DNA of 64,000 nucleotides from an uncultured Psychromonas sp. (lineage in GTDB: Bacteria > Pseudomonadota > Gammaproteobacteria > Enterobacterales > Psychromonadaceae), in assembly GCF_947489755.1 (NCBI RefSeq), contig NZ_CANLFB010000015.1, forward strand, positions 42,429 through 106,428. The letters are read 5' to 3'. This document shows, in pieces, positions 18,316-27,399 of this stretch. A program made the position numbers and the translations under genes. A model generated the notes under the pieces. It did not search any database. It was not told where the DNA came from and saw nothing but the letters and a program-made list of their open reading frames with translations. Within the stretch, counting starts at the first letter, position 1; each line of letters starts with the position of its first letter.

Positions 18316-18939
18316 TTAATTTAACAACGCCATTAATTCAGACATATGCTTAATTTGAATAGAGGCGAGAGGATGTTTATCGTCTAATGTAGGCGCATAA
18401 TAAATACATTTCATTTTGGCCCCATTAGCCGCCTGCAAACCAACTAGACTGTCTTCAACAACAAAACATCGAGCAGGGTCAGCATTCATCTTTTTAGCGG
18501 CATGTAAGAAAATACCCGGCTCAGGCTTCCAAGTATCAATATCGTAAGAGCTGAAAATATTATCCTTAAAGAATTCCGCTAACCCAGTCACTGCTAAAGC
18601 TTGCTTAATTTTCTCTCTAGGGGCAGACGAAGCAACGCAAAAAGGAATAGTTAATGAACTTAATAACGCTTTAACTCCCTCATTCGCTTTTAAATGGAGT
18701 TCAAAAAGATGTTTTACCTTAAGGCGATAATCGGGAATAAAATTCTCAGGGAAAGAAATATCAAACTCAGATGCTAAGCTAGTCAGAGTAACATTAAGCT
18801 TAACGCCTCGGTATAATGCCATTAATTCCTCAGCGTCAGAGTCAATACCAAGTTCAGCAAGTTGCTGCTGTAGAGCAAGATTGCAAAGAAACTCGCTATC
18901 AACTAACGTCCCATCACAATCAAAAATAATCAAATCCAA
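18316..18939 (-). CDS. HAD-superfamily phosphatase, YieH-like
   Basis: This 207-aa HAD subfamily IA phosphatase has motif I FDCDGTLVDS (5-14), motif II CVASSAPREK, motif III in WKPEPGIFLHAA and motif IV FVVEDSLVGLQAA. The sequence follows E. coli YieH closely (GVKL after the cap, YDI-WKP-P), a phosphatase of 6-phosphogluconate and similar sugar phosphates. The start codon is TTG at 18939, with a strong AAGGAG seven bases upstream. No ATG fits, because motif I begins at residue 5. It is likely cytoplasmic. Confidence 0.88.
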   Translation of the reverse strand: MDLIIFDCDGTLVDSEFLCNLALQQQLAELGIDSDAEELMALYRGVKLNVTLTSLASEFDISFPENFIPDYRLKVKHLFELHLKANEGVKALLSSLTIPFCVASSAPREKIKQALAVTGLAEFFKDNIFSSYDIDTWKPEPGIFLHAAKKMNADPARCFVVEDSLVGLQAANGAKMKCIYYAPTLDDKHPLASIQIKHMSELMALLN

Positions 18940-19406
18940 TATTTACTCCTTATGCCGAACTTCATTGAATGACCTCATTTAATAACGATATTAAGTCACT
19001 TTAGTAGACAGCTTTATTAAACCAATATTGTTGTTTATTTACCCTATCAAACATAACGATTTAATCAACCTGTTGTATTTATTTTAATGTGTTAGTACTT
19101 CATTTATGGAAAATACAGCACAGAATTAAACGTTACCTTTTTATAAGTAAAGGATGAAAGGGAAATTAAAATCATCATATCCTTAAGTCATTTAAGTCAT
19201 TTAAGTCATTTAAGTTCCAGATAGAGATAGAGATAGCTATGCCGTACAATTATGTCAATTGACCTCAGCATTAAACGCTTTCCTCATAGCCCGTTATTAC
19301 TTCAATAATTTTTCTTAAATGACACAGAACTAACTGTACTAACGATATAAAAAATATAACTCATTTATTTTAAATAAAATAACGATTTCATTAACCATAA
19401 TTGACG
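18940..19406. other. intergenic region with a 9-bp tandem repeat
   Basis: No gene was seen. TTAAGTCAT occurs three times in tandem at 19183-19209, with a partial fourth copy. The rest is AT-rich. Confidence 0.6.
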
Positions 19407-20609
19407 TTAAGTAGATATCTCATCGGCCCATAATGTTGACTCTACAGAGGAGTTAATGATTTCAGCCTCTGTAATATTTAACGTCTTACTCAACTCATCA
19501 ACTTTGCCCCAATTTGAATTTTCAACGGCTTCCGCTAATTTAATAAGATCTTGAAGTCGACCTTCTTCGCCTAACAGCGCATCTTTAATTTCTTGATTAA
19601 TGTTTAAAGGTTTCACAATAGCCGACATCTCTGAATCGAGTAAAGCATCGATAACCGACAACATGCCACACAGGTAACCGCTCTCTTTTTTATGATGTAA
19701 GCCCATTGAAGATAAGATCATTTCAAAGAATTTTGCACGCTGTAAAGACATATTAGACAGTATGCTAGGTTTACCTGAATTTAATGTTTTGATCACTGCA
19801 TAAGTTATAAACTTACGAACGCGATCTTCTCCTAGGTAAACCAGCGCTTGTTGTAATGATTTTATTGGCGACCTAACCATCGAAAATTCATTAACAAAAT
19901 TCAGTAATTTAAAAAGTAACCCAGGATTACTGGCGATTATTTTTTCAATTAAACGAAAGTCAAGTTCGCTACTAGACACCGCCACTGACAGCTGAATTTT
20001 TGAATTGAGAGAAGAATCCAATATTTTATTATAAATCATTTCAGGTTTACTAAAAAAGTACCCTTGAAAAAGATCAAACCCGTGCCCTTTTGCAGTATTA
20101 AACTCTTCGTAGGTTTCCACTTTTTCAGCTAAAAATTTAATGTCATAGTGAGTTAAAGACTTAATATACGTAGCCGCTTGGGAAAGAGAATAGGTTGTAA
20201 TATCAAACTTTATGATATGGATATGTTTATAAAAACGCTCCCACTCTTTGCTCGGCACAAAGTCATCTAAGGCAATCGTATAACCTTTATTTTTTAATTC
20301 GACAATAATATTGTATAAGTCATCACTGGGTGGGCAATCTTCTAAAATTTCGATGACATAGTTTTTATTAGGGAAGTCAAATGGAAGCCTGTCGAGTAAA
20401 CTTTCATAACCAAAGTTAACAAACCCTTTTTTGCCATCAAGAATTCGCTTTTGATGCACTAAAGTTTGATTAACCAAGATACTTTTAGTGGCGTAATCAG
20501 AACTGACATTTGGAAATGAATTTTCTTTTCCATCTCGATAAAGTAATTCGAACGCAATGGTTTTTTTATTTCTATCGACAATTGGTTGTCGAGCAACATA
20601 AGAAGACAT
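19407..20609 (-). CDS. EAL-HDOD signalling protein (YuxH family)
   Basis: This 400-aa protein has an N-terminal EAL-like domain (about 1-195) and a C-terminal HDOD domain (about 200-390). The EAL motif at the start reads FELLYRDG. Later positions (ALDDFVPS, LAEKVETYEEF, LFQGYFFSKP) keep the fold and the KVET Glu. The EAL Glu-Ala-Leu itself is altered, so cyclic di-GMP hydrolysis is doubtful and a receptor role is likely. The HDOD part shows NPGLLFKLLNFVNE and LVYLGEDRVRKF. I start at ATG 20609 (AGG upstream); a TTG at 20630 is in frame but unlikely. Confidence 0.88.
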   Translation of the reverse strand: MSSYVARQPIVDRNKKTIAFELLYRDGKENSFPNVSSDYATKSILVNQTLVHQKRILDGKKGFVNFGYESLLDRLPFDFPNKNYVIEILEDCPPSDDLYNIIVELKNKGYTIALDDFVPSKEWERFYKHIHIIKFDITTYSLSQAATYIKSLTHYDIKFLAEKVETYEEFNTAKGHGFDLFQGYFFSKPEMIYNKILDSSLNSKIQLSVAVSSSELDFRLIEKIIASNPGLLFKLLNFVNEFSMVRSPIKSLQQALVYLGEDRVRKFITYAVIKTLNSGKPSILSNMSLQRAKFFEMILSSMGLHHKKESGYLCGMLSVIDALLDSEMSAIVKPLNINQEIKDALLGEEGRLQDLIKLAEAVENSNWGKVDELSKTLNITEAEIINSSVESTLWADEIST

Positions 20610-20630
20610 ATCCATACCTACTTGTAACAA

Positions 20631-21300
20631 ATTAATGAATTATTTATTTAGCATCCATCTAAATAATAAGAGCACTGAACAACGTTGTTATGTGCATTGG
20701 GTCATCTAAAAACTAGGTTCTGAGGTTGATAGGTGTAGAAGCAATCAATAACCACAATGACAGGTTTATAAACTAAATAATATAATTAAAATACAGAATA
20801 AAAGAACTTAAACAGCAAAGTGTGAGGTAATTAGTTTTTGTCATTTTTATATTTATTTTTTTAATAAAAATTGATCTCAATCATTTGATTAAAAAGACAA
20901 GTAAATACCTATATTTGTATAGCATACAAATCTAAAAAACTAACCATATAAATTTAAATAGCTCTTTAAATCATAAAAAAGACGGTTTCTACTATTTATG
21001 ATTGACGCTAATTAAAAACATTTAAAATAATAATGAAATCTCTTGTTCATTAAGGTTCCAACCTTATTGTTGGGCGCATAGGCTCGTTAAAACCAGTAAG
21101 CTAATTTAACCCCAGCTCTAGATAAAAACCAGTTAACGCTATTATTTCAGTAGACTTCTGTATCGCACTCATACTAGTAGAAAAACGTTATTAATATTAT
21201 CGATAATCGTTTTTAGTTTGTTAATGTTATGTGCAACTAATATAATTCAATTATCAGGCATATAATTTAAGCCGTTATAAATATACAAACAAGGTTATAA
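20631..21300. other. 670-bp intergenic region, no gene seen
   Basis: AT-rich sequence between divergent genes. It must hold both promoters. No conserved element was recognised. Confidence 0.4.
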
Positions 21301-21552
21301 ATGAATCCAATTATTGCAATTTTAAAAAAACACAATGTCAGTGACGAGAAAATCAAATCACTGTTTGAAGCGTTAACTGATAACCCATTAATGGCAATGG
21401 GTTTGGTACAGCAACTAGGTATTCCACCAGAAGAGTTGAAACAATTGATGGGCACAATCATGACACAGCCTCATTTAATTAAAGAAGCAACGGATGAGCT
21501 AGGCCTAGACTTTGCTAAAGTTCAAGAAGCAAAAGAAAAACTAAATAAGTAA
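21301..21552 (+). CDS. DUF2999 family small protein
   Basis: This 83-aa, all-helical, soluble protein begins MNPIIAILKKHNVSDEKI and matches what I know of the DUF2999 family of Vibrio, Shewanella and relatives. It has a run of short amphipathic helices (LFEALTDNPLMAMGLVQQLG) and no cysteines. Its function is unknown. AAGG lies eight bases before the ATG, and a clean terminator follows at 21577, so it is a single-gene unit. Confidence 0.75.
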   Translation: MNPIIAILKKHNVSDEKIKSLFEALTDNPLMAMGLVQQLGIPPEELKQLMGTIMTQPHLIKEATDELGLDFAKVQEAKEKLNK

Positions 21553-21576
21553 TAAGGTAAGCTTCTGCCACATTAG

Positions 21577-21609
21577 AAACCAAAATATATCGATATATTT
21601 TGGTTTTTT
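21577..21609 (+). terminator. rho-independent terminator after DUF2999
   Basis: AAACCAAAATATA and TATATTTTGGTTT form a long perfect stem around TCGA, followed by TTTT. It begins 25 bp past the stop codon. Confidence 0.85.
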
Positions 21610-21894
21610 ATCTACTTTCAATTATTCCCCCTTTCCTTTTATCATCATTTAGTCTGTTTAGACTTAAATTAATCAATGCGTAACGTGTAGATCACATACA
21701 CATTGTGAGTGAAATGATATTCAACATTCAAAACCAACAGCCTATTTGACTATGGTTTATTAATTCCATAATGATTGGGATTTTCATCTCTTTTTTATCT
21801 AACTCGTTCAAGCCAAAATAACGCCATCAAAATAGTTTAATCAACATAACCTTATCGAAATAAGGTAGATACCTAACATAAAGGGGAACTTAAA

Positions 21895-22902
21895 ATGAAA
21901 GCCATTGGATACCAACAAAACTTACCGATAGAAAATGAATTATCACTACAAGATATCGAGCTAGATCTGCCTATTGCACAAGGGCATGATGTTTTAGTTG
22001 AAGTTAAAGCAATATCAGTCAATCCCGTTGATTTTAAAGTTCGCCAAACAGCGCCCTCTCCTGAAGGTGAGTATAAAGTATTAGGATATGATGCGACGGG
22101 TATCGTTAAATCTGTTGGCGAAAGTGTCACACTGTTTAAACCTGGCGACAAAGTTTGGTACGCCGGTGATATCACTCGTTCAGGTAGTAATGCACAATTT
22201 CAATTAGTTGATGAGCGTATTGTTGGTTATATGCCAAGCTCACTCTCTTATGGTGAAGCTGCAGCATTACCGCTAACCAGTCTCACAGCATGGGAGCTAT
22301 TATTTGATCGCCTTAATATCATTAAAGACGATCCATCAAAACGTATTTTAGTGATTGGTGCCGCTGGCGGTGTGGGTTCAATCATGGTGCAGTTATTAAA
22401 ACAACTGACTCAACTAGAAGTTATTGCAACAGCTTCACGCCCAGAAACGGTCTCTTGGTTGGAAGATTTAGGCGCTGATACAATCATTAATCACCGCAAC
22501 CTATTAAGTGAAGAATTCACTGCTAAAGATTTAAAAGAAGTAGATTACGTAGTTAGCTTAAATAATACAGAACAACATCTCCCTGAAATTATAAAAATTA
22601 TTAAGCCACAAGGGAAGTTTGGGTTAATTGATGACCCGACAACGTTAGATATTAAACCCTTTAAAACTAAAGCTGTATCTGTGCATTGGGAATTAATGTT
22701 TACTCGTTCATTGTTTAAAACAGATGATATGCAAGAGCAACATGAGATTTTAAATAATGTAGCAAAAATGATTGATAATGGGCTCATTAAAACCACTGTG
22801 GGTGAAAATTTAGGCGAGATTAATGCGACTAATTTACGCAAAGCTCATCAACATTTAGAAACTCAAACGGCTAAAGGCAAAGTCGTATTAGAAGGTTTTT
22901 AG
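21895..22902 (+). CDS. zinc-type alcohol dehydrogenase / quinone oxidoreductase family protein
   Basis: This 335-aa medium-chain reductase has a GroES-like N-terminal part (AISVNPVDFKVRQ, GYDATGIVKSVGE, FKPGDKVWYAGD) and a Rossmann part with ILVIGAAGGVGSIMVQLLKQL, the NADPH-binding AAGGVG loop. Catalytic zinc ligands are not evident, as in the quinone oxidoreductase/ZADH-like branch (often annotated 'zinc-binding alcohol dehydrogenase family protein'). It should reduce a quinone or enone with NADPH. AGGGGAA precedes the ATG. It converges with a LysR gene whose family often controls such reductases. Confidence 0.87.
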   Translation: MKAIGYQQNLPIENELSLQDIELDLPIAQGHDVLVEVKAISVNPVDFKVRQTAPSPEGEYKVLGYDATGIVKSVGESVTLFKPGDKVWYAGDITRSGSNAQFQLVDERIVGYMPSSLSYGEAAALPLTSLTAWELLFDRLNIIKDDPSKRILVIGAAGGVGSIMVQLLKQLTQLEVIATASRPETVSWLEDLGADTIINHRNLLSEEFTAKDLKEVDYVVSLNNTEQHLPEIIKIIKPQGKFGLIDDPTTLDIKPFKTKAVSVHWELMFTRSLFKTDDMQEQHEILNNVAKMIDNGLIKTTVGENLGEINATNLRKAHQHLETQTAKGKVVLEGF

Positions 22903-22908
22903 TTACAT

Positions 22909-23106
22909 AACCTCAATTCTGGTTAACGGAAGCGAAAGGTTATTTAAAATCATATAGTTATAAATATTTATTCTACAATACTGCTAGTTGTGCGTAGTTC
23001 AAGGCAAATTGTTGAAGCAATAACTGGTTATTGGGAAATAATTTAACGAAGAAATTCGCTCAATTAGTGGTGTTGTATCGCTTTTCTTATCCGGAACTGA
23101 GGTTAC
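22909..23106. repeat. AACCTCAG repeat family, copies C and D in inverted orientation (MITE-like, about 198 bp)
   Basis: The element starts AACCTCAATTCTGGTTAA at 22909. It ends at 23106 with the reverse complement of TAACCTCAGTTCCGGATAAG. The right 65 bp (23040-23106) is the closest match to copy A at 3356-3424. The inner part has no open frame. Terminal inverted repeats, the lack of coding capacity and recurrence in the window are what a small non-autonomous mobile element would show. Confidence 0.6.
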
Positions 23107-23125
23107 AGATTTCATTTTACCGTTT

Positions 23126-23163
23126 ACTAAACAAAAGAGCTCTCGGTAGCTCTTTTGTTTAGT
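23126..23163. terminator. bidirectional terminator between convergent genes
   Basis: ACTAAACAAAAGAGCT and AGCTCTTTTGTTTAGT form a perfect 16-bp stem around CTCGGT. T-rich and A-rich arms suit both directions. It serves the oxidoreductase (plus) and perhaps the LysR gene (minus). Confidence 0.8.
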
Positions 23164-23208
23164 ACAGTTTAGCTAACAGTGAGTTAACTGTTAATAGACG
23201 GTTTTATT

Positions 23209-23274
23209 TAACCTCAATTCTGATTAATAATATCGCTGTTATATCGTTTTTCTTATTCTGAACTGAGGTTATTT
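23209..23274. repeat. AACCTCAG repeat family, copy E (short palindromic form)
   Basis: TAACCTCAATTCTGATTAA is joined by a short centre to TCTTATTCTGAACTGAGGTTA, so the unit is a 66-bp imperfect palindrome. Its right end contains the stop codon of the LysR gene, just as copy A touches the chemoreceptor stop. Confidence 0.65.
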
Positions 23275-24216
23275 ATACATCTGTTTATAATTAGGCACAT
23301 GGTCAACCCAAAAAGCGGGCGTACCTATATATCCTTGGACCATTTTAATAAATTCACTGACTAATGGTGTTTGTTTTCGGTGTGGATAAAGCGCATAAAT
23401 ACCAGTATCCATGGTTGATAATTTATGATCAGTCAATAATGCAACTAACCCCATCTCTTCAATCGGCTTTTCCAAATTAAACAAGTCGATAATCGCGTAC
23501 CCTAAACCTGCTTGAACAGCGTCCATCATCGCGCGTACATCACTGACTTTATAATTTCCTTTTATCTTAAATGTTTTCATCAGCTCACCATGAGGTTGTT
23601 CACTGACTTTTATTTGGTCAAGACTCACATCGCCATTCCCGTAAATAATAGCGGGCAAAGCAATTAACTGTTCAGGTGTTGTAGGTAATCCGTAGTGTGC
23701 AATAAAGCCATCAGAAGCGACCAATGCAAAATGAGTACTCGCTATTTTTTTAACCATTAAATTTGAGTCATTTAACTTACCCATTCTAAAAGCCAAATCA
23801 AAATGATCACCAATAATATCGCTTCGTTTATCATCTAACATAAGCGTTATTTTCACATGCGGATACTGCTGCATAAATTGATTAATAACAGGCTGGATAT
23901 ATTGCTGACCAAAAAACATGCCAGAGGTAATACGCAACATACCTTTTGGTTGAGACTGATAAGAATCAGCAGTACTTTTAATATCGCTTAATGTATCAAC
24001 AACAATATGCGCTTGAGCCAAAATTTCCTCGCCTGCCGATGTTAGAGAAAACGAACGTGTAGAACGGTTAAGTAATTGCACCCCTAATGTTGTTTCTAAT
24101 TTTTTAATTTGTTTAGATAATGAGGAATTATCCATCTCATGAATGGCGGCAGCTTTAGCAAATGAGCCTTGTTGCACCACATCTATAAATAACGTTAATT
24201 GATTAGTAATCGACAC
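23269..24216 (-). CDS. LysR-family transcriptional regulator
   Basis: About 315 aa, with an N-terminal winged helix (LTLFIDVVQQGSFAKAAAIHEMDNSSLSKQIKKLE, LLNRSTRSFSLT) and a periplasmic-binding-like effector domain (GMLRITSGMFFGQQYI, DLAFRMGKL, VQAGLGYAI). It resembles the CrgA/AaeR-like branch that acts on its neighbours. I prefer the GTG at 24216, seven bases after GGAG; a TTG at 24228 is in frame but overlaps that ribosome site. It is transcribed toward the oxidoreductase gene, so that gene is only a possible target. Confidence 0.9.
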   Translation of the reverse strand: MSITNQLTLFIDVVQQGSFAKAAAIHEMDNSSLSKQIKKLETTLGVQLLNRSTRSFSLTSAGEEILAQAHIVVDTLSDIKSTADSYQSQPKGMLRITSGMFFGQQYIQPVINQFMQQYPHVKITLMLDDKRSDIIGDHFDLAFRMGKLNDSNLMVKKIASTHFALVASDGFIAHYGLPTTPEQLIALPAIIYGNGDVSLDQIKVSEQPHGELMKTFKIKGNYKVSDVRAMMDAVQAGLGYAIIDLFNLEKPIEEMGLVALLTDHKLSTMDTGIYALYPHRKQTPLVSEFIKMVQGYIGTPAFWVDHVPNYKQMYK

Positions 24217-24289
24217 AAGGTGCTCCAATAAATACTTTTTTGATACAGAGGTAAATCCGTTTTATAGGCTATTGAAAAATACACTTCTT

Positions 24290-24345
24290 ACGTAAAGTCA
24301 AAAACGTAAAGTCAAAAACGTAAAGTCAAAAACGTAAAGTTAAAA
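24290..24345. repeat. 14-bp tandem repeat, four copies
   Basis: ACGTAAAGTCAAAA is repeated three times exactly and a fourth time with one change (T for C). It lies 74 bp upstream of the LysR start, inside a 480-bp gap (24217-24695) that holds no gene. Copy number may vary between strains. Confidence 0.9.
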
Positions 24346-24695
24346 GCAATTAGATTATAAAACTTGATTTATTATTATTGATAATTTCGGCCATAATACA
24401 TTAAATACGTCACTTAAATACTATAGTTAAACGATGCACTTAGATAAAACCATTTTGAAGCAGTACTACTAAATGATGGATTGGAAACTAGGTATATAAA
24501 TAAAAAGTGCCTTTAAAAAAAGACTTAGCAATAAGCAAATCAGAAAATAGGAAAGTTCATTTAAAGATCCCTTTCCTACTACATCTTTTCTACTTATTGA
24601 AAGCGCTAATTTATTGCATTAATTTATCATTTTCTTTTACTCTTTCTGTTGTGGTTTTAGCGGTTGTAGCGGTCAAGTAAATTGACTCTAAGATG

Positions 24696-26354
24696 TTAGC
24701 GAGAAGCTAGCTTCCAAGTTTTAAAACCTCCGCTCATATTTTTCACCGTATAACCTAAGTTAGTTAATAAACGAGCAGCAACATGACCCCGAACACCGAC
24801 TTGACAATAAACTAGCATTTCTTTGCTTTGGTCGAGTTTACATAAGTTTGATCGAAGCTCATCCACAGGAATATTAATCGCCCCTGGAATCATCCCCATT
24901 TTACTCACCTCAATTTGGCTACGAACATCGAGTAAAACCTGCTGTTCAGAAAGAGACGCCAAAGATTCAGTGTGAAAAATAAATTCATCTCCTTTCATTA
25001 CATTAGAAGCCACTAGTCCAGCTTGATTCACCACATCACGAGCAGAGCCAAAAGGAGGGGCATAACATAATTCAAGGTCTTGAAGATCAAAGACACTTAA
25101 CCCTGCTCTTTGTGCGACTGCAATAATATCAATACGTTTATCAATCCCATCTTTACCTACCGCTTGAGCCCCTAAAATAACCCCACTGTCAGGATTAAAT
25201 AATAATTTTAACGTCACTGGTTGCGCACCAGGATAATAACCAGCATGACTCGCGGCATGTACATAGACTTTTTCATAAGCCATGCCTTTGCGCACTAAGG
25301 TTTTTTCGTTTAAACCAGTAGAAGCCACAGCTAAATCAAATACCTTACAAATTGCTGTACCTTGTGTTTTTTTATAGGTTTCCGTGGATCCGAATATAAC
25401 ATTCGCCGCTAAACGACCTTGTCGATTGGCAGGTCCAGCTAACGGCGCGAGCATTGCTTCACCTGTTACAAAGTCCAGAGTTTCAATTGCATCACCTACC
25501 GCATAAATAGAGGGATCACTGGTACGCATATACTCATCGACTCTGATACCACCTAATTCACCAATTTCTACCCCTGCTTTTACTGCTAAAGAGGTCTCAG
25601 GTTTTACGCCTACCGCCATAATCAACAAGTCAGTTTGAAACTGGGTGCCATCATTTAATGTTAAAGATAAAGTGCGATCAGTTTCTTCACATAAAGCGAC
25701 TTCTTTTAAGGCTTTACCTAGTTTTAACTCAACATGATGAGCCTCTAATTCATCATGTAACATATTCGCTATTTCAATATCAACCGGTGCCATCACTTGA
25801 GGAGCAAGTTCAACTAATGTGACGTCAATTTTACGGTGACGAAGTGCTTCTGCCATTTCTAAACCAATAAAACCACCACCACACACGGTCGCATGTTGAG
25901 GTTTATTCTGTTCAATTGAAGCCATAATGGCATCCATGTCAGGTATATTTCTCAAAGAATGGGTTAGGTGGTTATTAATCCCTGAAATAGGTGGAATAAA
26001 AGGACTCGCACCAGGACTTAAAATAAGCACATCATAAGTTTCAGTATATTGTTCATTTGTCAGCGTATTCTGAATATGAATAAATTTTTCTTCTTTATTA
26101 ATCGCTAAGACTTCATTTTGTACACGGACATCTATATTAAATCGCTTCTTAAAACTTTCCGGAGTCTGCAAAAGTAACGCTTCTCTTAATTCAATCTCCC
26201 CACTGATATGATACGGCAGACCACAATTAGCGAATGAAATATGTGGTCCTCGTTCTAATATAATGATTTCAGCAGTTTCATCTAAACGACGTGCTCTTGC
26301 AGCAGCGGAAGCGCCACCAGCAACACCACCAATGATTAGTATTTTTTTAGACAT
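24696..26354 (-). CDS. CoA-disulfide / polysulfide reductase with C-terminal rhodanese domain
   Basis: This 552-aa flavoprotein has an FAD-binding GGVAGGASAAARARRL at the N-terminus and the single active-site Cys44 in SFANCGLPYH, which marks the CoA-disulfide reductase branch. A second nucleotide-binding site (VCGGGFIGLEMAEALRHR) follows, and the C-terminal rhodanese domain (about 455-552) has the catalytic loop VYCQVGVRG (Cys517). This fusion matches the Npsr-type NAD(P)H-dependent polysulfide reductase of Shewanella loihica. It should reduce CoA-persulfide or polysulfide with NAD(P)H. It is divergent from a persulfide-type ArsR regulator and YeeE/YedE transporters. GGAG precedes the ATG. 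Confidence 0.9.
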   Translation of the reverse strand: MSKKILIIGGVAGGASAAARARRLDETAEIIILERGPHISFANCGLPYHISGEIELREALLLQTPESFKKRFNIDVRVQNEVLAINKEEKFIHIQNTLTNEQYTETYDVLILSPGASPFIPPISGINNHLTHSLRNIPDMDAIMASIEQNKPQHATVCGGGFIGLEMAEALRHRKIDVTLVELAPQVMAPVDIEIANMLHDELEAHHVELKLGKALKEVALCEETDRTLSLTLNDGTQFQTDLLIMAVGVKPETSLAVKAGVEIGELGGIRVDEYMRTSDPSIYAVGDAIETLDFVTGEAMLAPLAGPANRQGRLAANVIFGSTETYKKTQGTAICKVFDLAVASTGLNEKTLVRKGMAYEKVYVHAASHAGYYPGAQPVTLKLLFNPDSGVILGAQAVGKDGIDKRIDIIAVAQRAGLSVFDLQDLELCYAPPFGSARDVVNQAGLVASNVMKGDEFIFHTESLASLSEQQVLLDVRSQIEVSKMGMIPGAINIPVDELRSNLCKLDQSKEMLVYCQVGVRGHVAARLLTNLGYTVKNMSGGFKTWKLASR

Positions 26355-26485
26355 ATTGACTCCAAATTAATATAAAAATGGCACCCCAGTGCCGTTCTTG
26401 ATTCAATTCCAAAATAAGAACAACACATTAAAAAATGACTTAATGTGTGCCTATAAATGACTGATTAAAACCATAACAAACTAAA

Positions 26486-26568
26486 TTAGATAAATCTAAT
26501 ATATAAAAAACTAATTTATCTAAACCTAATATAACTAAAGCTAATAAAGAAAAATCTAAATTAGATTT
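26486..26568. promoter_or_regulatory. palindromic operator cluster between the sulfur genes
   Basis: The 265-bp divergent gap holds TTAGAT-AA-ATCTAA (26486-26499) and AAATCTAA-A-TTAGATTT (26552-26568, 8-bp arms). TTTATCTAAACCTAATATA lies between them. The repeated TTAGAT/ATCTAA arms are likely binding sites for the ArsR-type repressor encoded at 26620. Confidence 0.55.
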
Positions 26569-26619
26569 GATAAGATGAAAAATGAATGTAATATCATCAT
26601 TATTAAAGAGGAATAAAAC

Positions 26620-26946
26620 ATGAAAAATAAATTAGCAATGATTCATGAAAATGCGGGTGAAGCAAGTGATCTGCTTAAAGTGATGGCGCATAAAGACCGA
26701 ATGGTCGTGTTGTGTTTATTATCTGAAGGTGAGATGGGCGTCGCTGAGTTACGCGAACATACCCAATTAAGCCAATCAGCCTTCTCTCAACATTTAAGTG
26801 TGTTAAGAAAAAACGAGTTAGTAAAAGTGAGAAAAGAATCGCAACTAGTCTTTTATTCACTAGCAGATGAACGCGTGAATATATTATTAAAATCAATGCA
26901 ACAAGCCTTCTGCCCTACTTTATTGTCTGACGATCAATCAGAATAA
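26620..26946 (+). CDS. ArsR-family persulfide-sensing repressor (BigR/SqrR/YgaV type)
   Basis: This 108-aa winged-helix protein has recognition helix LSQSAFSQHLSVLRKNELV. It lacks the CVC metal site of ArsR/SmtB. It keeps two cysteines at the positions used by BigR and SqrR to form an intraprotein tetrasulfide: Cys32 (VVLCLLSEGEMG) and Cys98 (QAFCP). E. coli YgaV has the same ...YCP ending. It should repress this divergent locus until reactive sulfur modifies the two Cys. The two half-size YeeE/YedE genes follow 33 bp later. Confidence 0.85.
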   Translation: MKNKLAMIHENAGEASDLLKVMAHKDRMVVLCLLSEGEMGVAELREHTQLSQSAFSQHLSVLRKNELVKVRKESQLVFYSLADERVNILLKSMQQAFCPTLLSDDQSE

Positions 26947-26979
26947 TAATTTAGTTAAACTAATGTTGGAGTCAGTCAA

Positions 26980-27399
26980 ATGGAAAACTTTACCCCTTGG
27001 ACATCGTTACTAGGTGGCGCTTTATTAGGCCTATCTGCCGTATTACTGATGTTATTTTCAGGAAAAGTTGCAGGGATAAGTGGTATTTTAAACGGTCTAC
27101 TGACACCGAAAAAAGATGATTTTTTATGGCGTTTTCTTTTTATCTTAGGCATGGCATCAAGTATTTTATTGCTCGTCCCTTTTTCAATTGAATTACCTAC
27201 CGTGTCAGGACAACCGCTCGCTTTTATTATTGGAGGGTTACTAGTGGGTTTCGGCACACGCTTAGGCAATGGTTGCACAAGTGGTCATGGTATTGTGGGT
27301 ATCGGTCGTTTTTCTAAACGCTCAATTATTGCTACTTGTCTTTTTATAAGCGTTGCAGCCCTCGTTGTTTTTCTTCGCTTACATGTAGGAGCTTTATAA
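26980..27399 (+). CDS. YeeE/YedE-family half-size transporter, first subunit (PmpA-like)
   Basis: This 139-aa membrane protein has about four helices and the family motif RLGNGCTSGHGIVGIGRFSKRS. Its Cys lies in the GNGCTSGHG loop that handles sulfur compounds in YeeE (thiosulfate uptake). Full-length YeeE is about twice this size; here the two halves are separate genes, as in the PmpA/PmpB pairs of sulfur loci. GGAG precedes the ATG. It is co-transcribed with the upstream ArsR gene and the downstream partner (one-base overlap). It probably imports or relocates a persulfide or thiosulfate-type sulfur. Confidence 0.87.
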   Translation: MENFTPWTSLLGGALLGLSAVLLMLFSGKVAGISGILNGLLTPKKDDFLWRFLFILGMASSILLLVPFSIELPTVSGQPLAFIIGGLLVGFGTRLGNGCTSGHGIVGIGRFSKRSIIATCLFISVAALVVFLRLHVGAL

